The notes under the pieces were generated by a model that saw only the letters and a program-made list of their open reading frames with translations, did not search any database and was not told the DNA's origin. The position numbers and the translations under genes were made by a program. From an uncultured Clostridia bacterium (GTDB lineage Bacteria > Bacillota > Clostridia > Oscillospirales > Ruminococcaceae): a DNA stretch of 64,000 bases. The DNA lies in contig CANRAS010000003.1 of the NCBI GenBank assembly GCA_947628655.1, positions 62,001 to 126,000 of the forward strand, in the 5' to 3' direction. Within the stretch, counting starts at the first letter, position 1; each line of letters begins with the position of its first letter. Below, one piece after another: positions 16,517 through 24,827 of this stretch.

Positions 16517-17206
16517 ATGGACTTTAGACAGATAAACGCCGAAAACGAGCGTATGTTCAAAGAGGGCAGGTTCAGCGGTATGAAGTCTAAGTATATAACC
16601 AAGGACTATGCCCCGACCGAACGCCCGCGAAAAGAACCGTTCGTTTTAGCGGATAATTTAGTACAGCAAACGACGATCGCGTGCATAATCGCAAACCGCG
16701 GCAAGCATTGTTTAGCGCTGAATTTCGCAAGCGCCTATCACCCCGGCGGCGGTTATCTGACGGGCGCGAGGGCGCAGGAGGAGAGCCTTTGCAGAGCAAG
16801 CGGACTGTATTATACTCTCCGCGAAGTAACGAAGTTTTACGAGATAAACAAGCGCGAGGGCGGGCTTGAATACACGGACGGAATGATTTTCTCCGAAAAT
16901 GTCCCCGTCGTGCGCGATGATTTCGGAAACGCGCTCCAGCCCCCTATAACGTGCGATTTCCTCACTTCTCCCGCAGTCAACCGAAACAAGGCGCACGGTT
17001 TGCCGTTAGAGCAGACAAACCGCACAATGGAGCGCAGAATAGAAAAGATAGTGTCATTTTCTGCGGAAACCAAAGCCGAGCTTGTCATTTTCGGCGCGTT
17101 CGGATGCGGGGTGTTCCGCAACAGGCGGGAGGACATACTCCCGATGTTTGAAAACGCGATAACCCGTTTCGGCGGGGATAAAGAATACATATTCGCGATA
17201 CCGTAG
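16517..17206 (+). CDS. TIGR02452-type poly(ADP-ribose) glycohydrolase-like macro protein
   Basis: The 229-residue protein contains [25 protein letters not shown], in which GGG (77-79) and Q87-E88-E89 are seven residues apart. This is the PARG signature GGG-X6-8-QEE, with the catalytic glutamate present. Other family marks are [10 protein letters not shown] and the C-terminal [11 protein letters not shown]. Bacterial PARG-type macro proteins cut ADP-ribose chains or remove ADP-ribose. It lies 15 bp after the PH-like gene and 22 bp before isocitrate dehydrogenase. No ADP-ribosyltransferase is seen in the window, so its substrate is open. Confidence 0.85.
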   Translation: MDFRQINAENERMFKEGRFSGMKSKYITKDYAPTERPRKEPFVLADNLVQQTTIACIIANRGKHCLALNFASAYHPGGGYLTGARAQEESLCRASGLYYTLREVTKFYEINKREGGLEYTDGMIFSENVPVVRDDFGNALQPPITCDFLTSPAVNRNKAHGLPLEQTNRTMERRIEKIVSFSAETKAELVIFGAFGCGVFRNRREDILPMFENAITRFGGDKEYIFAIP

Positions 17207-17228
17207 AATTTTAAAGGAGGTAACTTGT

Positions 17229-18446
17229 ATGGCAAAAATTCAAATGACGACGCCGCTTGTTGAAATGGACGGCGACGAAATGACGCGTATTATCTGGAAG
17301 TGGATAAAGGAGATACTTATAACTCCGTATATCGACCTCAAAACGGATTATTACGACTTAGGGTTAGTCCACAGAAATGAAACCGACGATCAAGTGACGA
17401 TAGACAGCGCAAACGCCGCGTTAAAGTACGGAGTAGCGGTAAAGTGCGCGACTATCACGCCGAACGCACAGCGCGTTGAGGAGTATAAGCTAAAGGAGAT
17501 GTGGAAGTCCCCGAACGGCACTATAAGGGCGATAATGGACGGTACTGTTTTCAGAAAGCCGATACTCGTAAAGGGAATAACCCCGTATATTCCGACGTGG
17601 ACAAAGCCCATTACGATAGCGCGTCACGCTTACGGCGACATTTATAAGAACACGGAACTGAAAGTCCAAAAAGGCGCGAAAGCGGAACTTGTCGTTACCA
17701 ATCCCGACGGCACGGAAACCCGCGCCCTGATAAACGACTTCAAGAACTCCGACGGTATCGTCCAGGGCGTTCACAATCTCGATAATTCGATAGCAAGTTT
17801 TGCAAGAGCCTGCTTTAATTACGCGCTTGACGCGAAAGAAACCTTGTGGTTCGCCTCTAAGGACACTATCTCCAAAATATACGACCACCGCTTTAAGGAC
17901 ATATTTGCCGAAATTTACGAAAACGAATACAGGCAGAAGTTTGAAAAAGCGGGGATAGAGTACTTCTATACGCTTATAGACGATGTTGTAGCGAGAGTTA
18001 TCCGCTCCGAGGGCGGGTTTATCTGGGCTTGCAAGAACTATGACGGCGATGTTATGAGCGATATGCTCGCGACTGCGTTCGGTTCTTTGGGGCTTATGAC
18101 GAGCGTTCTCGTATCTCCTGACGGCAAATACGAATACGAGGCGGCTCACGGAACTGTCACCCGCCATTATTATAACTACCTCAAAGGCGAGAAAACGTCC
18201 ACGAACCCGATAGCGACGATTTTCGCGTGGAGCGGCGCTTTGAGAAAGCGCGGGGAACTCGATAATATTCCCGCCCTGTGCGATTACGCCGACAAACTCG
18301 AAAGAGCGTCCATAAAGACAATGGAAGAGGGAATTATGGACAAGAACCTCGCGGCGATGAGCAAACTTCCCGAAAAGCGCGTTGTTGACACGGAAACATT
18401 CTTGAACGAGATTAACAGCCGTTTGGAGAAAATGATGGCGGGCTAG
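17229..18446 (+). CDS. icd: NADP-dependent isocitrate dehydrogenase
   Basis: The 405-residue protein is the shorter, eukaryote-like homodimeric type. Markers are [18 protein letters not shown] at the start, the substrate segment [34 protein letters not shown], and the cofactor-side [10 protein letters not shown] with [17 protein letters not shown]. It oxidises isocitrate to 2-oxoglutarate, supplying glutamate synthesis. The start follows AAAGGAGGTAAC, a very strong site. With aconitase and citrate synthase in the same region, the oxidative half of the TCA cycle is covered. A 7-bp tandem repeat begins five bases after the stop. Confidence 0.95.
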   Translation: MAKIQMTTPLVEMDGDEMTRIIWKWIKEILITPYIDLKTDYYDLGLVHRNETDDQVTIDSANAALKYGVAVKCATITPNAQRVEEYKLKEMWKSPNGTIRAIMDGTVFRKPILVKGITPYIPTWTKPITIARHAYGDIYKNTELKVQKGAKAELVVTNPDGTETRALINDFKNSDGIVQGVHNLDNSIASFARACFNYALDAKETLWFASKDTISKIYDHRFKDIFAEIYENEYRQKFEKAGIEYFYTLIDDVVARVIRSEGGFIWACKNYDGDVMSDMLATAFGSLGLMTSVLVSPDGKYEYEAAHGTVTRHYYNYLKGEKTSTNPIATIFAWSGALRKRGELDNIPALCDYADKLERASIKTMEEGIMDKNLAAMSKLPEKRVVDTETFLNEINSRLEKMMAG

Positions 18447-18451
18447 TTGCT

Positions 18452-18521
18452 AGAGGTAAGAGGTAAGAGGTAAGAGGTAAGAGGTAAGAGGTAAGAGGTA
18501 AGAGGTAAGAGGTAAGAGGTA
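18452..18521 (+). repeat. Ten tandem copies of the 7-bp unit AGAGGTA
   Basis: Ten perfect copies run without interruption directly after the icd stop codon. On the other strand it translates as a meaningless periodic peptide. Arrays like this change length by slippage. Confidence 0.95.
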
Positions 18522-18559
18522 AGACCGCTGAATTAAAACGTTGATACACTAGGGAATAC

Positions 18560-18586
18560 AACGCCCCCGCAGGTCGCGGGGGTGTT
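18560..18586 (+). terminator. Probable terminator of the aconitase-icd unit
   Basis: AACGCCCCCGC and GCGGGGGTGTT form a strong stem around AGGTC; the sequence after is TGGTTT, only moderately T-rich. Confidence 0.55.
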
Positions 18587-18638
18587 TGGTTTAGACGGCA
18601 CATTCTAGCTACTAGCATCTATAAAACCAGCTACTAGC

Positions 18639-18914
18639 CGGACAGGTTTTCGGACGGGTTTCGGACAGGTTGGCGGACAGGTTAAATCGCATAGTAGTGC
18701 GGGTTCGGACAGGTTGTCGGGATTTTTGGGAAATCCTTAGCACTTTTTTGCTTGCAGTCTTTTTCATTTATTATGTGTGTATTATGTGAATTATATAAAA
18801 ACGTACTTAGAATATATAAAATATGTTATAACCTGTCCGAAGGCGCATTGTTAAGCCAACTAACCTGTCCGACAACCTGTCCGTAACCTGTCCGAACAGC
18901 CTGTAACCTGTCCG
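18639..18914. repeat. Mirror-symmetric array of ten CGGACAGGTT motifs
   Basis: Five copies on the plus strand start at 18639, 18651 (one change), 18662, 18674 and 18706. Five on the minus strand start at 18830, 18862, 18874, 18885 and 18905. Moving out from the AT-rich centre (18720-18829) the start-to-start steps are 32, 12, 11, 12 on the left and 32, 12, 11, 20 on the right. A 28-bp arm at 18688-18715 is the near-exact inverse of 18905-18932. No gene was found here. Confidence 0.88.
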
Positions 18915-19019
18915 AACCCGCATTGCTATGCGCTTTCTCCGTGCAGAAAAATGTTTGAAAATCCGTATACGCTCTCTTAACCCGCAATATCGTCCCGCCG
19001 TAGGCTGATTTTACACATA

Positions 19020-19048
19020 CGCTTTCCCCGCCGTAGGCGAGGAAAGCG
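19020..19048 (+). other. Strong hairpin in the intergenic region
   Basis: CGCTTTCC pairs with GGAAAGCG, with an inner GCC/GGC stem, followed by CTTTTA. It could act as a terminator. Apart from this, the motif array, the 7-bp repeat and a promoter, the region 18447-19191 shows no gene. Confidence 0.5.
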
Positions 19049-19123
19049 CTTTTACTATTCACTCAGCCCTCTTAACTATGAACTGTTGACAGGCGGGGAA
19101 AGCGTATAAATCTAATTTTTGCC

Positions 19124-19152
19124 TTGCAATTTTCCCCAATATATGGTATAAT
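19124..19152 (+). promoter_or_regulatory. sigma-A type promoter of the DUF1266 gene
   Basis: TTGCAA and TATAAT with a 17-bp spacer and an extended TGG. Confidence 0.8.
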
Positions 19153-19191
19153 AAAAAAAAACGTTACTTACCGCAAGAGAGGAAATATACA

Positions 19192-20352
19192 ATGGAACTT
19201 AAATTCACGGAGAACGAAAACGGGTTGATTGACGATAATGACAAGGCGTTCGATACGCTGAACTCGCTTATTGACGATGAAAAATACAGCGAGGCTGTCG
19301 AGGGCATTATGTCAATACCCCGCGATAAATGGAGCAACAAGTTAAGATTTCTGCTTATCTGCGCGTATAATAACCTAAAGGATTACGACAATTCCGAAAA
19401 GGAGCTGGACGAAATCGCGCCGCTTTGCAAAACCGCGAACGATAGGGCGAGATATTGCTATCAGCGCGGGTATCTGCTTACCGAAACGGGAAAAAGCGCC
19501 GCCGCAAGACAGTTTTATTCCGATGTTTTGGAAATCGACCCCGAATACGGCGCGGAAATAGATATAGCAAGCGACATCAGCGACTGCGACGCGCAAATCT
19601 CGCAGGAACTTGACGAACTCAACAAATTCTGCGGGAAATTGTCAGAGCAAATCAAAACCCGCTGTCAGGAAAACCCCGATAAAATAGAACTCACCGACGA
19701 GGAGTTCCAGACGCGTTTGGGCTTTTTCCCTGCGATACGCAAACTTCCCGGCTTTGAACGCCCTATGGGCTTTGATAATTATTTCACCGTTCTTTCGGGC
19801 GGGGATAAGCAAATGACGCTCAAGTGGTTCGAGGATTTTTTCGGAATTACCGACAAAGACAGCTTTTTCAAGTTTATTCAAAACGACAGCGCCTGCAACA
19901 GCTCCCGCCTTTTGGGCGACGTCGCCGCGTTTCTGAACGGCAAACCGCATTTCGACGTAAACGAACTTAACAAAGGCGGGAAGTTCTTTTTCGGGAATAT
20001 GGTGATGTATGTCGACCACATAGGCGAATTTCTGCCCAAAGGCGGAGTTCTCGCGTGGGACCTCGGCGAAAAAATCGGCTACGCCCGTCACGCGTTCCGA
20101 TGTGGCTTGTTCGATAACTCCGATTACGTCAGCGGAATGTTATCGCTTTCCGACCTTGCGAAAAAGATGTTCCAAAGCTGGGAGGAGTATATGATTTCGC
20201 TTATCTTAGGCGCGGGAATGTATATGTTCAGCGAGGACGGTTTCAGCATTAAAGGTTCGATTGAATTTATGGAACAGATGTCGGCTCTTCTGCTTTCAAG
20301 CGACCTTGCCGATACGGAATGGGGCGGGAAGAAAGACGCCGTCCTGCAATAG
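19192..20352 (+). CDS. TPR-like and DUF1266 domain protein
   Basis: The 386-residue protein starts with TPR-like helices (about residues 17-130, e.g. YCYQRGYLLTETGKSAAARQFYSDVLEIDP). It ends in a DUF1266 domain, recognised from LAWDLGEKIGYARHAFRCGLFDNSDYVSGMLSLSDLAKKMFQSWEEY followed by a short hydrophobic helix. DUF1266 proteins are common and uncharacterised. The gene is monocistronic, with its own strong promoter, and converges with the SpoIID-like gene. No signal peptide, so it is cytoplasmic. Confidence 0.75.
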   Translation: MELKFTENENGLIDDNDKAFDTLNSLIDDEKYSEAVEGIMSIPRDKWSNKLRFLLICAYNNLKDYDNSEKELDEIAPLCKTANDRARYCYQRGYLLTETGKSAAARQFYSDVLEIDPEYGAEIDIASDISDCDAQISQELDELNKFCGKLSEQIKTRCQENPDKIELTDEEFQTRLGFFPAIRKLPGFERPMGFDNYFTVLSGGDKQMTLKWFEDFFGITDKDSFFKFIQNDSACNSSRLLGDVAAFLNGKPHFDVNELNKGGKFFFGNMVMYVDHIGEFLPKGGVLAWDLGEKIGYARHAFRCGLFDNSDYVSGMLSLSDLAKKMFQSWEEYMISLILGAGMYMFSEDGFSIKGSIEFMEQMSALLLSSDLADTEWGGKKDAVLQ

Positions 20353-20364
20353 CGTTTTTTGGAT

Positions 20365-21246
20365 TTATCCCGCAGATTTCAGCTTTGCATTGGGGTAGAA
20401 AATATCTAAAATCTCCTCGGCGGTCTTGCCCTTTTGGGCGAGGTAGTTCGCGGCGTATATGCTCATTCCGCAGTTTTCCCCCCAGCCCTGACACTTAAAC
20501 ACGAACTTTCCCTCCGTGTATTCCGCAGAAATGGCGGTACTTCGCAGATTAAGCGCTTTCCGCAGATTTTCCCCCGACACTCTTTCGCCGTTGAATTTTA
20601 TGAACATCAACGTCCCGTTGTCGTTGTATACGGGGTCTTTGAACCATTCCGTGCCGTCCCACGGCAAATTGTTTCCGCCGAGAGCCGCGCTCACTTCCTC
20701 CGCGCTTATCTCCGTACTGCTCAAAAAATACGGCGCGTCAATGTCGCACGGCAGACCCACCGACGGCGAATAGGGCAGAAGTTCATCAGTCCTGCCCGCG
20801 GATATTTTGCATATGGGCGCGTCGAACGGCTCGTCATTATACACGAGCGACAGTTTCAGCGCGTCGCTTACCGCCGTCCTTACGGCGGTATTTGGTTTGG
20901 CGGGGGTATACGGTATCTCCTCGCAGACCGTAAGGTCAGCGCCTAAGCCGTCAAATCCGTCTTTTATTTCCAAAAAATAGTTTATCCGCGCATTTTCGGC
21001 TATGGCGATAGCTTTCAGCGCCTCAGGCTCAAATTCCACGCCCTTTATCAGCATACCCTCCACGCACCCGCACAGCAAATCTTCATAATCGGGGGTATAT
21101 ATCACGCTTTCTTCCTTGTCGTAAATGCTCACCTTTTTCGGCGCATTGGCGGGCGCTGTCTTTTCGCTGAGTTTCACCGCCAGCATTATAACGCCGACAA
21201 GCAATACAAGAGAAACAGCGGATACTATCGTTATCTTTTTAGGCAT
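20365..21246 (-). CDS. SpoIID-like membrane-anchored protein
   Basis: The 293-residue protein has an N-terminal membrane anchor (residues 6-25) and a SpoIID-type domain ending in WGENCGMSIYAANYLAQKGKTAEEILDIFYPNA. SpoIID is a lytic transglycosylase that cuts denuded glycan strands during engulfment. Here the region normally reading GEMP-EALKAQAVAARTY appears as VEGMLIKGVEFEPEALKAIAIAENARINY. The catalytic glutamate before MP is therefore shifted or lost, and GWGHG is changed to GWGEN. It may be a divergent or inactive paralogue. It stands alone. Confidence 0.75.
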   Translation of the reverse strand: MPKKITIVSAVSLVLLVGVIMLAVKLSEKTAPANAPKKVSIYDKEESVIYTPDYEDLLCGCVEGMLIKGVEFEPEALKAIAIAENARINYFLEIKDGFDGLGADLTVCEEIPYTPAKPNTAVRTAVSDALKLSLVYNDEPFDAPICKISAGRTDELLPYSPSVGLPCDIDAPYFLSSTEISAEEVSAALGGNNLPWDGTEWFKDPVYNDNGTLMFIKFNGERVSGENLRKALNLRSTAISAEYTEGKFVFKCQGWGENCGMSIYAANYLAQKGKTAEEILDIFYPNAKLKSAG

Positions 21247-21333
21247 TTTATCTCCGTCCTTTTAACAGTTTTCTATGATAATTCTCACTTGCGTATTATG
21301 AATTATCGAATTTCAAAATATTCAAATATCTAC

Positions 21334-21362
21334 TTGACTTTACGAATAAAGTGGTGTATAAT
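21334..21362 (+). promoter_or_regulatory. sigma-A type promoter of citrate synthase
   Basis: TTGACT and TATAAT with a 17-bp spacer, about 90 bp before the start codon. Confidence 0.8.
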
Positions 21363-21454
21363 ATTTATATGATGAATGTTTCCGATAAATGATAGTTCAT
21401 TTTCGGGAATATTACATTTTCTAAACTTTCATAACTGCAATAGGGTGTGAGAAT

Positions 21455-22822
21455 ATGGATAAATTAGACCGTTTGAAGTCTACCGACAGACTTCGTCATA
21501 TGTGCGAGGAATTTTGCAATAACAGCGTCATAGATTCCGCGCTTTACAGTAAATTCGGCGTAAAGCGCGGACTTCGCAATTCCGACGGTTCGGGCGTAGT
21601 GGCGGGAATAACGAACGTCTGCTGCGTTCACGGCTACGTTATGTCGGAGGGCGAGAAAAAGCCTATCGAGGGCGAACTTATATATCGTGGCTATAACGTT
21701 GCCGATTTAGTGAGCGGTGCGCTGAACGACCGCCGTTACGGTTACGAGGAGATAGCGTATCTTCTGCTGTTCGGAGTTTTGCCGAACGAGCGGGAACTTT
21801 CCGATTTTGCGCGGCTTATAGCGGATTTCCGCGAACTTCCCCGATATTTCAGCGAGGACGTTATAATGCGCAACCCGTCGCCGAATATAATGAACAAAAT
21901 GCAGCAGGCGGTGCTTTGCCTGTACAGCTACGACAGCGACCCCGAAAACAAGTCTGTCGAAAGTGAAATGCTTAAAGCAATCTCGGTCATATCAAAACTT
22001 CCCGCGATTATGGTGGATTCATACCAGGCGCTAAGGCGGTTTTACAATAACGATTCAATGGTAATGCACCGCATAAATAAGGACGAAAGCCTTGCCGAAA
22101 GCATACTCTCCACCCTGCGCGACGACCGCGCCTATACTCCCGAAGAGGCGAAACTGCTCGATTTGTGCCTTATGCTCCACGCGGAACACGGCGGAGGAAA
22201 CAACTCCGCGTTTACCTGCCGCACGGTGTCGAGTTCGGGCACGGACGCATATTCCGCATACGCGGCGGCGATAGGTTCTCTGAAAGGACCGCGTCACGGC
22301 GGAGCGAATATCAAGGTTATGGAAATGCTCGAATACGTCAAAGCGGGCGTTAAGAATTGGGAGGACGATGAAGAAGTCGCGTCGTTTTTACGCAAACTTC
22401 TCCGAAAAGAGGCGGGGGACAAGTCGGGGCTGATTTACGGAATGGGTCACGCCGTCTATACGCTATCCGACCCCAGAGCCGTTATTCTTAAATCCAACGC
22501 CGTGAAACTCGCCAAAGGCACGGAACTTGAAAAGGAATTTAACCTGCTAAGTTCGATAGAACGCCTGACCCCGCAGATTTTCGCGGAGGAGCGCGGCGAT
22601 ATAAAGAATATGTGCGCGAATGTCGATATGTATTCGGGACTTGTTTATAAAATGCTGAAAATCCCCGTGGAGATGTACACCGCATTGTTCGCCTGCGCGA
22701 GAATGGCGGGCTGGTGCGCTCACCGTATGGAAGAAATGATAAACGGCAAGCGTATAATTCGCCCCGCATATAAGGCGATAAACATCAATAAACAGTACAT
22801 ACCGATAGATAAACGCCCTTGA
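21455..22822 (+). CDS. Citrate synthase
   Basis: The 455-residue enzyme condenses acetyl-CoA with oxaloacetate. Catalytic-site features are H245 in HAEHGGGNNS and H332 in GMGHAVYTLSDPRA, plus ELIYRGYNVADL in the N-terminal half and the C-terminal VDMYSGLVYKMLKIP with AGWCAHRMEE. It is longer at the N-terminus than the E. coli protein, as seen in many Clostridia. The start is preceded by GGTGTGAG, a weaker site. It has its own promoter and supplies citrate to the aconitase and isocitrate dehydrogenase encoded 3-8 kb upstream. Confidence 0.95.
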   Translation: MDKLDRLKSTDRLRHMCEEFCNNSVIDSALYSKFGVKRGLRNSDGSGVVAGITNVCCVHGYVMSEGEKKPIEGELIYRGYNVADLVSGALNDRRYGYEEIAYLLLFGVLPNERELSDFARLIADFRELPRYFSEDVIMRNPSPNIMNKMQQAVLCLYSYDSDPENKSVESEMLKAISVISKLPAIMVDSYQALRRFYNNDSMVMHRINKDESLAESILSTLRDDRAYTPEEAKLLDLCLMLHAEHGGGNNSAFTCRTVSSSGTDAYSAYAAAIGSLKGPRHGGANIKVMEMLEYVKAGVKNWEDDEEVASFLRKLLRKEAGDKSGLIYGMGHAVYTLSDPRAVILKSNAVKLAKGTELEKEFNLLSSIERLTPQIFAEERGDIKNMCANVDMYSGLVYKMLKIPVEMYTALFACARMAGWCAHRMEEMINGKRIIRPAYKAININKQYIPIDKRP

Positions 22823-22837
22823 AAACCCGTGCGGGGG

Positions 22838-22866
22838 TTGACAATTCCGCGGAAATGTGATATAAT
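22838..22866 (+). promoter_or_regulatory. sigma-A type promoter of DAHP synthase
   Basis: TTGACA and TATAAT with a 17-bp spacer. The -35 overlaps a small GC-rich hairpin after citrate synthase. Confidence 0.85.
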
Positions 22867-22925
22867 TAAAATTTGGCAGGAAAGTTACGCTTTCCTTTAA
22901 AATCAAAGTATTGGAGAAAACGATT

Positions 22926-23954
22926 ATGTCAATGACGTTCAAAAGAAAGCTGCCTATACCGAAAGAGGTAAAGGAAATGCACCCGATAAGCGAGGAAATC
23001 AAGACCGTAAAAGCCGCCCGCGATAAAGAAATAGCGGACGTGCTTGAGGGAAAGTCGGATAAGTTCCTGCTTATCATAGGTCCGTGTTCAGCGGATAACG
23101 AAGATTCCGTAATGGATTATGTAAACCGCCTTGCAAAGGTGCAGGAAAAAGTTAAGGATAAAATACTTATCATTCCGAGAATATACACGGGCAAGCCCCG
23201 CACGACAGGCACGGGCTATAAAGGACTTATCCACCAGCCCGACCCGACAAAGGAAGAGGATATGTTACAGGGAATTATCGAGGTAAGAAAACTTCACGCG
23301 CGCGCAATCGCGGAAACGCACCTTACCTGCGCCGATGAAATGCTTTATCCCGAAAATTACCGCTATTTGAGCGATCTTCTGTCATATGTCGCGGTGGGCG
23401 CGCGTTCCGTTGAGGACCAGCACCACCGGCTTGTAGCCAGCGGAATGGAATGTCCCGTCGGAATGAAAAACCCCACTTCGGGTACTCTTTCGGTAATGTT
23501 TAATTCCATACAGGCGGCGCAGGCGTCGCATACGTTTATTTACAGAGGATGGGAAGTCGTTTCCGACGGCAACCCCCACGCGCACGCTATTCTTCGCGGA
23601 GCGCAGAATAAGCACGGACAGACCCTCCCGAACTATCACTACGAGGATTTGAAACTCTGCTATGACCTGTATATGGAAAAAGGTCTTGCAAACCCCGCGA
23701 TAATCGTGGATACAAACCATTCCAACAGCGGAAAGCAGTATCTTGAACAGGTGAGAATATCAAACGAAGTTCTCCATTCGATGCGCCATTCGCAGGAAAT
23801 CCGCAATACGGTAAAGGGGCTTATGATAGAAAGCTACATAGAGGACGGCGCGCAGAAGATAGACGAGGGAACTTACGGCAAATCCATTACAGACCCGTGT
23901 CTTGGCTGGGAAAAGAGCGAAAGGCTGATTTTGGGAATTGCCGACCAGCTGTAA
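22926..23954 (+). CDS. 3-deoxy-7-phosphoheptulonate synthase, AroG type
   Basis: The 342-residue protein has class I DAHP synthase motifs: LLIIGPCSADNEDSVMDYV, IIPRIYTGKPRTTGTGYKGL, VGARSVEDQHHR, GMKNPTSGTLSVMFNSIQAA and IVDTNHSNSGKQY. It joins phosphoenolpyruvate and erythrose-4-phosphate as the first step of aromatic amino acid synthesis. The ATG at 22926 follows TTGGAG; an in-frame TTG 15 bases earlier overlaps that site. It is followed immediately by a Tyr T-box unit. Feedback specificity (Phe, Tyr or Trp) cannot be told from the sequence. Confidence 0.94.
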   Translation: MSMTFKRKLPIPKEVKEMHPISEEIKTVKAARDKEIADVLEGKSDKFLLIIGPCSADNEDSVMDYVNRLAKVQEKVKDKILIIPRIYTGKPRTTGTGYKGLIHQPDPTKEEDMLQGIIEVRKLHARAIAETHLTCADEMLYPENYRYLSDLLSYVAVGARSVEDQHHRLVASGMECPVGMKNPTSGTLSVMFNSIQAAQASHTFIYRGWEVVSDGNPHAHAILRGAQNKHGQTLPNYHYEDLKLCYDLYMEKGLANPAIIVDTNHSNSGKQYLEQVRISNEVLHSMRHSQEIRNTVKGLMIESYIEDGAQKIDEGTYGKSITDPCLGWEKSERLILGIADQL

Positions 23955-23961
23955 AAAACTC

Positions 23962-23990
23962 TTGACAAAATTTGTCGTTTGTGCTATAAT
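23962..23990 (+). promoter_or_regulatory. sigma-A type promoter of the Tyr T-box unit
   Basis: TTGACA and TATAAT with a 17-bp spacer and an extended TGC, starting 8 bp after the DAHP synthase stop. Confidence 0.85.
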
Positions 23991-24005
23991 TGAATAAATA
24001 GTTAA

Positions 24006-24246
24006 AACGTTGATGAGAAATCAGTAGTTTGCGGGGAATTTCTTTCAGAGAGCCGTTGGCGGGTGCAAAACGGCAGACCTCCGCAGGCGAATTACCTCTC
24101 GGAGCGGCTTTGCGAACGGAACGCGCGTTCCAAATAGCAGGCACGGGAAAGCCCGTTACAGCTTTCAAAGGCGGCGTATATTCGCCGTAAACCGAGGTGG
24201 TACCGCGATAATTCGCCCTCTATGATTTTCATAGAGGGCTTTTTTG
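24006..24246 (+). promoter_or_regulatory. T-box leader, tyrosine specifier
   Basis: The antiterminator T-box sequence AGGTGGTACCGCG lies at 24195-24207, and an intrinsic terminator at 24215-24239 with seven Ts follows. Stem I shows an AGAGAG element, and on its 3' side GAATTACCTC holds a TAC codon at 24093-24095. That Tyr specifier agrees with tyrS downstream. Uncharged tRNA-Tyr should switch on transcription. The leader also controls the GNAT gene placed before tyrS. Confidence 0.93.
24215..24245 (+). terminator. T-box terminator (Tyr)
   Basis: GCCCTCTATGA pairs with TCATAGAGGGC, followed by a run of Ts. It is the regulated terminator of the T-box. Confidence 0.92.
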
Positions 24247-24336
24247 TTGAAAGCAGGTGTTAAACGTGAGATGTAATAATCTCGCAGGTTATGTGAAATT
24301 CTCGCTTTAATATTTAAATAATTAAAGGAGGATTTT

Positions 24337-24798
24337 ATGATAAGAATTGCAAATAATTGCGACTGCAAAAGGCTTACAGCGCTGTTTACAGAGCTTCACA
24401 GACATCACGTTGAGATAAAGCCGGAAACGTTCAGAATGCCCGAAAGAGAATGGTTTTCGCGGCGCATTTCGGAAATTCTCGACGACGGCGAGCTTAAAGT
24501 TTTTGTTCACGATAACGGTGACGATATTGACGGTTACGCGGTCGTAAAAATTATGGATATAAACAGCGAGGAGCAATTTCCGAGAAAAGTTTGCTATATC
24601 GACTGCTTTGCGGTAGCTGAAAACTGCCGAAGAAAAGGGATAGGCACAGAGATTTTCGGCGCCGTAAAAAAATTCGGAATTGAAAACGGCTGTACAAGCG
24701 TTCAGCTTGGAGTTTCGGCGTGTAATCGCGGCGCGGTCGCTTTTTATGAAAAGCAGGGACTTTTGCCGAGGACGGTACAAATGGAACTTCGGTTTTAA
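24337..24798 (+). CDS. GNAT family N-acetyltransferase
   Basis: The 153-residue protein is a single GNAT domain. The acetyl-CoA loop is CRRKGIGTEIFGAVKKF, preceded by the strand RKVCYIDCFAV, and the C-terminal NRGAVAFYEKQGLLPRTVQMEL is typical. AAAGGAGG precedes the ATG. It is the first gene behind the Tyr T-box and lies 29 bp before tyrS, so its expression should follow tyrosine starvation. Substrate is unknown; detoxification or modification linked to aminoacyl metabolism is only a guess. Confidence 0.87.
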   Translation: MIRIANNCDCKRLTALFTELHRHHVEIKPETFRMPEREWFSRRISEILDDGELKVFVHDNGDDIDGYAVVKIMDINSEEQFPRKVCYIDCFAVAENCRRKGIGTEIFGAVKKFGIENGCTSVQLGVSACNRGAVAFYEKQGLLPRTVQMELRF

Positions 24799-24827
24799 AA
24801 TAACAGAAATATTCGGAGGAAATAAAA

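Noticed and set aside
18412..18618. Minus-strand frame with repeating LTSYLLP
   Set aside because: It is only the translation of the 7-bp tandem repeat after icd.
18639..18914. CRISPR-like array
   Set aside because: Motifs are only 10 bp, occur in both orientations and have spacers of 1-22 bp. There are no cas genes.
23962..24246. Tryptophan or phenylalanine T-box controlling the DAHP synthase
   Set aside because: The T-box lies after the DAHP gene, and its specifier is TAC with tyrS downstream.
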